A stretch of DNA of 64,000 nucleotides, taken from Ziziphus jujuba. Lineage: Eukaryota; Streptophyta; Magnoliopsida; Rosales; Rhamnaceae. Location of the stretch: assembly GCF_031755915.1 (NCBI RefSeq), contig NC_083379.1, positions 12,695,501 through 12,759,500 of the forward strand. The letters run 5' to 3'. A model generated the notes under the pieces. It was not told where the DNA came from. It did no database searches and saw only the letters and a program-made list of their open reading frames with translations. Shown here piece after piece: positions 37,075-47,429 of this stretch. Within the stretch, counting starts at the first letter, position 1. The number at the start of each line of letters is the position of its first letter. A program made the position numbers and the translations under genes.

Positions 37075-37670
37075 TGTTGGAACTAATGTATTAATATAAA
37101 TAAATAAAATTACATAAAATAATTAAAATATTTAGAACTTGTATTTTCTTAATTGATCTGCTTTCTGGAAGTCTAACCGAGGCCTGTGTGGTACCACAGT
37201 CTCCTTAAGATGATTTCCGCCCCACCGGTGCAGATGTTTTCTAACGGTCGTCTTCCAAGATACAACGACTACAAAAGCTTTCAGATCTAGCACCTCCGAA
37301 ACTTTTCTCTTTGAACTTTCAGCGTACCTTCGCTTTACCACACTGATAAAAATTACTGCAATTTTTCTCTCTGTGTTTTTCACGTATTTTTTCTTTTTCT
37401 TTGAAAACCCTATTTTCTCTATATTTTCTAAAATTGAAAAATACGTTGAAAAGAACAATGAAAGAACGTGTGTGCTTAAACCTCTTATAACAAAGAGTTA
37501 TTGTTCCCATGAAACTTTCAACCCATCTTATTCAAAATATTATTATTTAGTTTAAAAAATAATCAAAAGCCACTACTTTCCTCAATTACCAACCGTAAAG
37601 GAAACAAACATTTAAGGCCCAAGGCCCACTAACAAATCATTCACACTCTAGTTGGACCCAAACTACAACA
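37075..37670 (-). repeat. 3' LTR of copia element 2
   Basis: 596 bp, starting TGTTGGAACTAATG and ending AAACTACAACA on the plus strand. It matches 46693-47288 over most of its length. It contains a block of about 40 bp (about 37550-37595) missing from the other LTR and lacks that LTR's TA-repeat expansion. Confidence 0.85.
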
Positions 37671-38261
37671 ATCCCCCACATGAATGATTTGACTTTTAAA
37701 ACAAAGCATGACTTTGGTGGTAAAGCTCTGCAATTGGAACCTGCATAAGATAGGTAGGTGTTACTCTTTGAACCTTCCCTTGTGAGACTACTTCTTCTTT
37801 ACTGACTTATGGTAGATGCGATATCTTTGAACCATTTTGTTCTTTGTGTAAATGACAACATAGCTCACACATGATTCCTTCCTGGTACACTTTAGTTCTC
37901 GCTGTTGTGTTCAGTTTGGCCCTGAACACCTCCCTGGTTTTGCGAGAGTTTTTAAAAATTACGTCCTCAACAATTCTCCTTTGAAGCGGCCACTCTTCTC
38001 TCTTTCATAGGTGATTCTTATTTCCAATGTAATCAGCATGACTATGCATAGATTACCAAAAACACACTTGTAAGAATCATTAAAAGCATACTTTATGCTT
38101 AACCTATTTCTATCACTGTTTCATTATAGGAATTGGCAGAGGATTAACCCCCATAGTGATCCATACCAGTCTTTACAATTACGTTGTCCCATTGAACCTA
38201 GATCTTGGGATCTCTAGTTAACTAGGTTGGGTTTCCATTGTATTGACTTTATTCACGGGCT

Positions 38262-39177
38262 TCAATCCCATTCCCTCAACGACTTTTCAACTAATTCTCT
38301 ATTTAACCCTTTGGTTAGCGGATTCGCAATATTATCTTTTGACTTTACATAGTCTATTGAGATAACTCCAGTTGAGATTAACTGTATGATGGATTTGTGT
38401 CTACGATGAATGTGTCTAGACTTTCCATTATACATAATATTTTGTGCCCTGCCAATTGCAGATTGACTATCACAATATAAATTTATTGTTGGCACAGATT
38501 TAGGCCACCTAGTAATGTCCTCTAAAAATTGGCGTAGCTATTCTGCCTTTTCACCACATTTATCTAATGCGATAAACTCAGATTCTATCGTGCATCGAGC
38601 TATCATAGTTTGTTTTGAGGACTTCCACGTTACGGCTGCACCTGCTAATGTAAACATATAGCCACTAGTGGATTTTGAATCCTTTATATCTGATATCCAA
38701 TTTATATCACTGTATCATTTTAATACAGCAGGATATCTTGTATAGTGCAGTCCATATTCACGAGTATATCACAAGTATCTTAGTACTCAGACGATTCCTT
38801 TCCAATGATCTTCATTTGGATTACTCGTCTATCTACCCAGTCTACTTATTGCGTAGGCTAAGTCTGGTCTGGTACAATTCATCAAGTACATCAGATTTCC
38901 AATCACCCTAGCGTATTCCACTTGAGATACACTTTCCCCTTTATTTTTGGATAAGTGTAAACTCAAATCTATGGGTGTTCTAGCTATATTAGTATCATTA
39001 TTACTAAATTTAGCCAGTATTTTATCTACATAATGAGTTTGACTAAAAATGACTCCAATCGAAGTCTTCGTGATTTTCATACCTAAAATCACATCTGCAA
39101 GCCCCATATCTTTCATGTCAAATTTAGAATTTAACATGGATTTTGTAGTTCGGACCATATTATCGTCACTACCTACT
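38262..39177 (-). pseudogene. copia 2 RT C-terminal part and RNase H
   Basis: Minus-strand frame 39177-38829 reads VGSDDNM, FDMKDMGLADVILGMKI and MNCTRPDLAYAISRLGR, the copia RT thumb and connection. Frame 38495-38262 gives the RNase H end: INLYCDSQSAI, SRHIHRRHKSI, IDYVKSKDNIANPLTKGL. The middle of RNase H (38500-38820) is present with stops, including [17 protein letters not shown] sequence. The N-terminal RT part lies beyond the inserted solo LTR at 42188. Confidence 0.85.
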
Positions 39178-39182
39178 ATGAG

Positions 39183-42100
39183 TGTAACACCCCGTCCTGA
39201 ACCATGTCGGAATTTATTGCACGTTGACGAAGGTTGACCGTTGACTTTGACTTTGACCGTTGACCAAGGGGTCAAAAGTTGACTTTTTGACCCGATTCGA
39301 ATTCTAGGTTGACTAAGGTACCATTATGAAGTACACATTGGCACGAGTAGTAGCACGTCCAAAACGGAGCTACGATTTGAAAGTTATGAGCAAAACAAGT
39401 CGAGATTCAAACTGTCCAAAAGGTGCCGGGAGTTGACTTTTTATGGTTGTAGAATTTTGCTTTGACTTTGGTATGGTTGTAAAGTGCTTGTCGATACGAG
39501 TTCACAGACTAGCGGCACGCCTAATTTGGACGCAAGGTTAAAAAGTTATGGACGCGTGAAGTTTGCCGGATAGCGTAATATTTTAATTTTTTGAATCGAT
39601 GAACAGTGAAATACCACGTGTCGTCACCTGATTGGTCCATGTGGATGAACAGTGTCACCCATGGTGGCTTTTATTTGGCAAAAACGACGGGGAGGAGAGA
39701 GAAAGAGAGAGAAACGACCGGCCACCACCGATTGGCCACCGTCCGGCCACCGGAGGGCTACACGCGCCAACCAGACCGGATCGCCTCTCCATTCCCGGCC
39801 AAACCCTGAAATTTCACGATCGCGGGCCGCCGGACGCGCCCAGATCGAGCCGGCGAAGCTCGGCGGCGATTTTTCCCCTCCACCGCCGGCCACCGCCGTT
39901 TGACCCCTTTCTGGCCATTTTCAGGCCACACGCGCCAGCCACCCCTCACCACCTCCTCATTTCCGGCCAGCCCACCAAATTTCACAGCCACCGAACCTCC
40001 GACGCGCCGGGATCGGAGCATTTTCCGGCGAGGCGCCGAAAATCTTCAAACCCTGATTTCTCCACCGTCCGGCCTCCGTTTGCCTCACCGCCGGTCCCGT
40101 TGGAATCCTCTCCCCTTGATCTACAAAACTGTTAAAAATCTCAGCCAACGGCCACCGCACGCGCTACCGCCAGCGACGGTTGCCGGTGACTGCGGCGGCT
40201 CGTCGGAAGTCACTGTTCCGGCGAGTACCCAGTTGCACCGCCGGTCCCTGTCCACTGGTTCCGACCCCCTAAATCCAAATCCGGGGTCCTTTTCCGCCAA
40301 TTCGCGACGGATTGAGAGGATCGAAGAGTCGAATCCCGAAAGCTTTCCGGTGAGATTCTGGCCACCACCGGTCCGATATCCGGGAAGTAAGACCGGATTT
40401 GTAATCCTCGTTCCACAAGCTTGGATTCGGTATATTATTCGACAATTTTGGTTAACGTTTGTGTTTAAACCCCCAAGTACCGAGTATTATTTACTCGAAT
40501 AAAATATTAATTTATTTGACTGTGTGTGAATTGTGTTCTTGGAGCACAGGTGAGTCATGGAATTGATCCCGTGGTGGATCTTGGATTAATTGCGTACTCC
40601 AGGTGAGTGACCCACTTTTGAAACTATTTTTGAGGCAATTAATTATATTTATGTTGTGTTAATTTGATATTTGGAATTTATGCTCATGTGGTGTATTTTA
40701 AATATAATCGGGAAAAAAATATTATTTTATATATATATTTACCCATTGGTGCTAAACGGAAATTTGGGGTCATTAAGAAATTCCCGATTATTATTTTATT
40801 TTGATTTAATTTTATTTATTATGCATGAGCAATGTATATTTCAGTAATAATCGTATGTGGTTTTAATATTATTTTTGGGCATAATTGGTTTGAATATTTC
40901 ATGAAAATATTTGTTTAAAGTGGTGGTTTAATTTTTATAATTATGCCCATGGTATTTTATTTGTTGAACCTCGTATTATGAGAAAAATTGTTATTTTACT
41001 GTTATCGAGGTTTTCGTACCGGGTTGTTAAAAGGAAATGTGGGATGGTAAATTTGAAATTGGTATATTTCCTATGGTAATTTTGGAAAATGGTACGGTTG
41101 ATTTAATAATTATTTTTTAGACGCACTCATACAGTATTGGTGTTCTGGTATATATGTGGTTTAGCGCGCAAGTATTATGTCTCCCGTGAGTTGCCATTGG
41201 ACCGTGGGCAGGCAGGTTTGATATAGTGCACATAGCCGCCCTCCTCCTTGGCCGGGGTTTCAGCAGCGGTACTGTCGGGACGCCGAAGTGCCGTTTGCAA
41301 GTTTCTCTCTTTAATCTCCCCGCCAGTCGGTGCTCGGGACGCTGGGTATCGGAGGGCATCACTGGTATATGGTGTGGTACGTCAAGTACAAATTTTTTGG
41401 ATAGAAATTTCAAACCTCAAAGAGTACAAAAATTATTTATTATAATTTATTACATTTTATTTATATTTTGGGTATTTAATTATTTATTTATTCTTTGTTT
41501 ATTAAATTAATTGATCCCTTGGTTTTCGGGAAATACGAGTATCGGGTTTTGTGAAAATGTTTTAAAAGGGGAACATTTCCAACGGAGTGAATAGTGAGGG
41601 TTTTGAGAGAAAGTATTACCTTCAAATGTTTATTATTTATTTATTTAATTGTTGGTATTAATTAAATTCCTTTCTTTGTTATATTATTAATATTAAAGGT
41701 GCTCAATAGTTAGGGTCACTCACTGAGATGATTAGCATCTCATGTTTTTAAATTCCGTTTCCCTAGGTCCAGATTGGGAGACGTTGATTGTCCGGAGCGA
41801 GCCCAACGTCTTAGTTCGTTGCCGAAAGTTCAAGAAGTATTTCTTCCCTTTTTCCTTTCTATCTTGTATTGCTTATTATCTATCATGGTATTAATTCCAC
41901 ATTTATTGTATAATACTCTGTATATTGTATTGGACATGTAGTTATTATTTATGCATTGAGTTGCTGTTTTTTCTTGGAAGTACTGTAAATTTATGGAAAC
42001 AAATTGTAGTAACATGGGAGGAATAAGGGGATGTTTATAGAAGTGTGTTTTCAGTGCAGGGAATTTTTGGTAAGTCCTACCCTTATGGGAGGTGCTGCCG

Positions 42101-42187
42101 AATTTTCCGTTGGAAGGTTCGGTGGTATTTCCCTGGGATCAGGGCTTGTCTAGGGTTCCGGGAAGGAATTCTGGACGGGTCCTGACA
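39183..42187. mobile_element. Solo LTR 2 (about 3 kb family), nested in copia 2
   Basis: It starts TGTAACACCCCGTCC and ends GGACGGGTCCTGACA, with a perfect 5-bp target duplication ATGAG (39178-39182 and 42188-42192). It is 3005 bp and collinear with solo LTR 1 in inverse orientation. Example: a CTTGCAAACGGCACTT block near 7980 matches, with few changes, the complement near 41300. The GC-rich core (about 39700-40430) leaves long open stretches in several frames, but none resembles gag or pol. The family is inferred to be a large-LTR Ty3/gypsy lineage. Confidence 0.78.
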
Positions 42188-42960
42188 ATGAGTATGTCAT
42201 CTACATACAAATATAGAATGAGATATCCATTCTCTATATATTTTACATAGATACATTTATCACATTCATTTATTTTAAATCCATCTTTTAGCATAGCATT
42301 ATCAAATTTTTGATGCCATTACTTTGGAGCTTCTTTAAGTCCATATAAGGACTTTACCAATTTACAGACTTTCTTTTCTTGTCCTGGAGCGGTGAAACCC
42401 TCATGTTACTCTATGTAGATCTATTTATCTAGATCTCCATTCAGAAAGGCTGTTTTCACATCCATTTGATGCATTCAAGATCCCGCAAAGCAGCAATCGC
42501 CAGTACCATCCTTATGGAATTTATTCTCGTTACTGGAGAATAAGTATCAAAATAATCAAGGCCTTCCTTTTGCTTATATCCTTTAATTACAAGCCTTGCC
42601 TTGTATTTATCTATTATTCCCTCTGCTTTCATCTTCATTTTAAAGATCCATTTGTGACCCAAACCTGGAGGAAGACCTACTAATTCCTAAGTGTGATTCT
42701 GCAAGATGGAATCAATCTCACTTTTTACAACTTCTTTCCATAAATTCTTTTCAGGAGAATTTACAGCTTCTTGGAAGATTTGAGGTTCACTTTCTAGTAT
42801 ATAAGTAAGAAAATTCGGACCGTAGGATTTTTCGGTTCTTACTCTTTTACTACATCTAATCTCATCCTCAGTCTCATCTTCATTCTCTTGCTCTCGATCA
42901 CTACCATTATTATCATCATCATTGATAGCATCGTAAGTTCGTTTAGACAAATTCGATCAT
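42188..42960 (-). pseudogene. copia 2 RT N-terminal part
   Basis: The minus strand reads GHKWIFKMKMKAEG, YKARLVIKGYKQKEGLDYFDTYSPVTR, then, in another frame down to 42188, the substrate-binding region. It ends with LYVDDILI exactly at the solo LTR junction. The active-site YVDD is therefore intact and the insertion lies immediately after it. Upstream (42950-42687) is the acidic integrase-RT linker with NDDDNNGSDREQENEDETEDE. Confidence 0.85.
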
Positions 42961-43082
42961 TCTTCCACTTTATACGGAAAAATACGTTCGAAAAATGATG
43001 CATTTCTTGATTCCATTATTGTGTTCTTGTGAATATCAGAAATTTTTTACCTATACACAAGAAATCGATACGCACTACTATT

Positions 43083-44161
43083 CTATGCATATCCTATGAA
43101 TATGCAATCAACAGTTTTAGGACCTATCTTCACCTTCTTAGGTGTAGGTACTACTACTTTGGCTAGACACCCCCACACTCGTAAATATTTGTAGGAAAGT
43201 TGTCTTCCCTTCCACAAATCATAGGGTGTCTTTACCTTATCTTTCCAGAGCACCTTATTTAAGAGGTTGTTCGCCGACAAAATGACTTCCCCCCATAAGT
43301 TCTGAGGTACTCCAAAACTTATCAGCATTGCATTCATCATTTCTTTTAAAGTTCTATTTTTCTGTTCAGCCACACCATTTGATTGTGGCAAATATGGTGG
43401 AGTAACTTCATGTATTATACCTTGTTGAGCACAATATTCTCTAAATGGAGTCACATATTCTCTAAATTGATCACTTTAACCTTTTTGTTAAGTTGATTCT
43501 CAACTTCCTTTTTATAGAGAATAAATTTCTCTATAGCCTCATCATTGCTCTTTAGTAGGTATACATAGCAATATTTCGTGTTATCATCAACAAAGGCGAT
43601 AAAATACTTACTACCACCTCTAGTCGGTGCGAATTTCAAATCACATACATCACTGTGTATTAAATCCAAAGGTTCATTATTTCTATCAATTGTTTGATAT
43701 GATGACCTTGTTGATTGTGCTTCCACACAAGTTTCACACTTATGATTGCAATCAATTTCAAATGTGGGAATATGATTTAAGTTAATTAACCTCCATAGAG
43801 AATTAAAATTAACATGTCCTAGTCTACCATGCCACAAAATTGAAGACTCAAGCAAGTAAATAAAAGAACTACTAGCTTTATTCATTTCTTTATGTTTTAC
43901 AATCATTACATTAAGTTTAAATAAACCATTGACTACATAGCCCTTTCCCACAAACATTCCAAATTTGGACAAAATAACCTTATCTGACTCAAACACTAAG
44001 CGAAAACCATGTTTGCTCAACAGTGATCCAGATATCAGATTCTTGCAAATGTCTGAAACATACAGTACGTTATTCAGAGTCAACTCTTTTTCCGAGATCA
44101 TCTTCAAGATTGCTTTGCCCTCACCTTGGATTTCTGAGGTAGCGGAGCTCTCCATGAACAA
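43083..44161 (-). pseudogene. copia 2 integrase, broken at the catalytic centre
   Basis: Frame 44161-43451 has the HHCC module (LWHGRLGHVN, CNHKCETC) and the first catalytic Asp (LIHSDVCD). It stops near the point where RSDxGGEY should follow KVKVI; only NLENM remains, so the second Asp motif is lost or scrambled. Frame 43454-43083 resumes with FREYCAQQGIIHEVT, the catalytic Glu in NGVAEQKNRTLKEMM, and the GKR-like C-terminus (WGCLAKVVVP, FIGYA). Confidence 0.82.
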
Positions 44162-45183
44162 CTTCTTCCCATTCGTCTTTGGTTCAAGGAAGTGAACATA
44201 CTCCTACCTGAACAAACATGGTGGGTCGCACTAGTATCTACCCACCACTCTCTAGGATTGGATCCCACCAACTTCACCTTAGATATCACAGCACTAAGGT
44301 TAATCTCATCAACCTCTCGAGTGATGTCCTCCATCACCTGTGCCTGGTTCCTCTTTCTCTTTCGTAGCCTGTATTCCGTAGCTCTGTAACCCATCTTATC
44401 ACAATTAAAGCACCTACCTTGAAACTTGGCCTTCTTGGAGATTCCTCCTTTATGCCCCAACTTGGAAGCTTTTCTAGTCTTTTTCTTGTTATTGGAGCTT
44501 TGACCATGTTCTATAACATTAGCCTTCAATCCGACATTCGAAGCTCTCTTATTAGACTTTCTGCTGTCATCTTCAATGCGAAGCTTGCCAATAAGATCCT
44601 TCATATGCATCTCCTTTCTTTTGTGCTTCAGATAATTCCTGAAGTCACTCCAACTTGGAGGTAGCTTCTCAATCATACAAGCCACTTGTAAGGCTTCATT
44701 TATGATCATCTCTTCAACAAGCATTTCTTGAATCAGCACTTAAAACTCATGTACTTGATTCAATAATGGCTTCGTATCCACCATCATGTAGTCCAAGAAT
44801 CGGCCTATAATAAACTTTCCAGACCCAGCATTCTCAGTCTTGTACTTGCAGTCCAGTGTTTCCCACAGCTCCTTAGCTCACTTTGTGCCATAGTATACTC
44901 CATATAGGACATAATTCCGACATAAGTAATCAGAATTATTCCATATTATTCCATGCATCCACCGCCATGAGTGTCTTCCTATCACTCTCTTTATCACTGG
45001 GTGGCGCATCTTCAGTCAAGTACTTCACAAGTCCCAAGGTGGTAAGGTAAAATACCATTTTATGCTGCCACCTCTTGAAGTTTGCTCCATTAAACTTCTC
45101 AGGCTTTCTGCATGACTTGCAGAAGGAGGCATCTAAATCCCAGAAGTCTGACTAGGCACAGTTCTGTTGTTTCCACTTGCCAT
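44104..45183 (-). pseudogene. copia 2 gag, knuckle and protease, broken
   Basis: Gag begins at 45183 (MASGNNRTVPSQTSG) and meets a stop within 20 codons. Frame 44739-44104 has INEALQVACMIEKLPPSW and FRNYLKHKRKEM of the copia gag domain, a basic stretch, and a knuckle reading CFNCDKMGYRATEY, where the expected His and last Cys are both Tyr. The protease start reads WWVDTSATHHVCS, with the Gly of DTG changed to Ser. Both metal binding and proteolysis are probably lost. Confidence 0.8.
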
Positions 45184-45758
45184 TTCTGTAAAATCACAAA
45201 ACAGAAATCAATTTGTAGTTATTTTTTATCTCAACAAACTAATTATAAGCAATTTCCAATAAGAAAACATAAAATATGCAATTTTTAGGGCTTTTGTATA
45301 CACCACAAAATTACTGTATACACACAAATTACTGTTCATCAACATTATTCACTCATACTGTTCACCCACGTGTCACCATAGAATACCACCATGTGTCACA
45401 CTTAAGGCTTTGCCACCTGTACTATTTCCAGGCTTTTCTGCATGACTTGTAGAATGAGGCATCTAAATCCTAAAAGTCTGAGTAGGTATAGTCTTATTGT
45501 CTCCACTTGACATTTCTACAAAATCACAAAATAGAAATCAATTAGTTGTTATTTTCTATCTCAACAGACTAATTATAAGCAATTTTCAATAGGAAAACAT
45601 AAAATATGCGATTTTTAAGGCTTCTGTATACACCACAAAAATTATCGTATACACACAAAAAATATTGTTCATCAGTGCTATTCACTTATATTGTTCACCC
45701 CACATGTCACCATAGAATATCGCCACGTGTCACACTCAAGGCTTTGCCACGTGTCACA
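45100..45758. repeat. Tandem duplication of gag start and leader
   Basis: Two direct units of about 329 bp (45100-45428 and 45429 to about 45758) share GGCTTTCTGCATGACTTG, GAGGCATCTAAATCC, the gag start codon region, CAATTAKTTGTTATTTT-like sequence and CACCATAGAATAYC. They differ at scattered sites, so the duplication is not recent. Confidence 0.8.
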
Positions 45759-46010
45759 TTCAAAGGCAGACATGTGGTATTCTCAGAATATGACACGTAA
45801 AATGCGCAAGTTTAACACGTGGCATGATCCCAAACCGATGTGGCGCTCATATAGATTGACACGTGTCATCTGTTATAGGTCGACATGTGTTTCCACTCAT
45901 TGCATGACATGTGGCTAAACTGCTGTTGGACACATGTCCTTGCCATGATCGGCCACTTGTCAGCTTTTCGTAACACCACATGGCTATTTGTCATTGCGAC
46001 ACATGGCGAG
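45360..46010. promoter_or_regulatory. G-box/E-box cluster in copia 2 leader
   Basis: Five perfect CACGTG palindromes start at 45367, 45724, 45748, 45816 and 45860. Eight CATGTG or CACATG variants start at 45390, 45701, 45771, 45884, 45908, 45931, 45977 and 46000. Several sit in ABRE-like contexts (GCCACGTGTC, ACACGTGGC). Two of the perfect sites and some variants arise from the local tandem duplication. Binding by bZIP or bHLH factors is inference. Confidence 0.5.
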
Positions 46011-46543
46011 CTCATTTTCAATTGGGCAGTTTCTCTTGGGCCTAGGTCTTAATCGGGCCTTGTTCTTGGGCTAAAAAGTAACCTGTTCTAACCAGCCCAA
46101 ACCTATTTTTGACCCTTCTTCAACCCTTCAACCGATCGATTGTGACCCATTTTTCTGGTAAACGGGTCAGCCGATCGGGTTGCAATTTTCCAGTCCATTT
46201 TTACTATTCTGGCAGTCAATAAATTTCCAAAAAATCATCAAAAGGTTTAGAAATTCATGGGCAAATCAATTTTGGAAACAATTTTTATTTAAAACAAAAT
46301 TTAATAATTGCCCAAAATTTTTAAACCTCACGGGTTTGATGCAATTTTTTTTTTCCTGCTCATAGTAGCTAGAAAGTATATATAAACACATAAAACAAAC
46401 ATCCACCTCGAAATATATCAATGATTAGACAAACAAAAATAAATAAATAAATAAAATAAAATAATATACATCGATCACATACATACGGGTTAGACGTTTT
46501 TTTATTTTTTTTCAATGTGAAACATACAGAAGCACATATCACA

Positions 46544-46583
<40 letters not shown>

Positions 46584-46692
46584 ACATATACACATATGTA
46601 TGCATTATAACCACAACGATCAATTAACATAATAAATAAACCAAATCTCCACATATATATACATATATAAAATTTTGAAATTGTCTTAAGAT

Positions 46693-47288
46693 TGTTGGAA
46701 GTAATGTATGAATATATATATATATATATAGATACATGTGGAAATATTAATATAAATAAAAAAATTACATAAAATAATTAAAATATTTAGAACCTGTATT
46801 TTCTTAATTGATCTGCTTTCTGAAAGTTTAACCGAGGCCTGTATGGTAACACATTCTCTTTAAGACGATTTTCACCCCACCGATGCAGATGTTTTCTGAC
46901 GGTCATCTCCTAGGATATAACAGCTGCAAAAACTTTCAGATCTAGCACCTCCGAAACTTTTCTCTTCAAACTTTCAGCGTACCTTCGCTTTACTACACTG
47001 ATAAAAATTACTATAATTTTTCTCTCTATGTTTTTCACGTATTTTCTCTTTTTTTCTGAAAACTTTATTTTCTCTGTATTTTCTAAAACTGAAAAATACG
47101 TTGAAAAGAACATTGAAAGAAAGTGTGTGCTTAAACCTCTCATAACAAAGAGTTATTGTTCCCATGAAACTCTCAACCCATCTGATTCAAAATACTATTA
47201 TTTATTCAAACCGTAAGGGAAACAAACATTTAAGGCCCAAGGCCCACTAACAAATCATTCACACTCAAGTTGGACCCAAACTACAACA
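46693..47288 (-). repeat. 5' LTR of copia element 2
   Basis: It starts TGTTGGAAGTAATG and ends AAACTACAACA on the plus strand. It is 596 bp, the same length as the left LTR by coincidence of a TA-repeat expansion (46712-46731) and a deletion of about 40 bp near 47205. The adjoining internal sequence (GTCTTAAGAT) is a poor match to the tRNA-Met primer-binding site. Confidence 0.85.
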
Positions 47289-47311
47289 ATTTCATCCGCA
47301 TGCATGTTTGG

Positions 47312-47421
47312 CAGGCTGCTTGCGGTGGAGCAGATTGTTGATATTGATGCAGAAAATGTTGAAAACGAGTTGGCTGTCCTTGAATACATTAAAGATATGT
47401 ACAAGTTTTTCAGATTAGTTG
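47312..47421 (+). pseudogene. Orphan exon fragment of a B-type cyclin
   Basis: The plus-strand frame reads VDIDAENVENELAVLEYIKDMY then KFFRLVE (given in pieces). This is the conserved segment just before the cyclin box of plant B-type cyclins (I-D-x2-D, N-x-L-A-x2-EY, DIYxFYxxxE pattern). No preceding or following cyclin exon was found nearby; the sequence after 47421 does not continue into a cyclin box. It lies 24 bp from the copia 2 border, so it may be a captured or left-over gene piece. Confidence 0.65.
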
Positions 47422-47429
47422 AGACATGC

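Larger units (their letters stand above)
37075..47288 (-). mobile_element. Ty1/copia retrotransposon 2, with both LTRs
   Basis: Left LTR 37075-37670 and right LTR 46693-47288 are collinear copies. A polypurine tract (complement of 37671-37682, GTGGGGGAT type) sits just inside the left LTR, so transcription runs on the minus strand. The internal order from right to left is leader, gag from 45183, knuckle, protease, integrase, reverse transcriptase, RNase H. Flanks are ATTTG on the left and ATTTC on the right, an imperfect 5-bp target duplication. A 3.0-kb solo LTR splits the RT. Removing it leaves about 7.2 kb. Multiple stops and frameshifts make it defective. Confidence 0.88.

Noticed and set aside
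41117..41513. Open frames of up to 98 codons on both strands within solo LTR 2
   Set aside because: The same segment occurs in solo LTR 1 (7872-8123) with frames on both strands and no family match; treated as LTR sequence.
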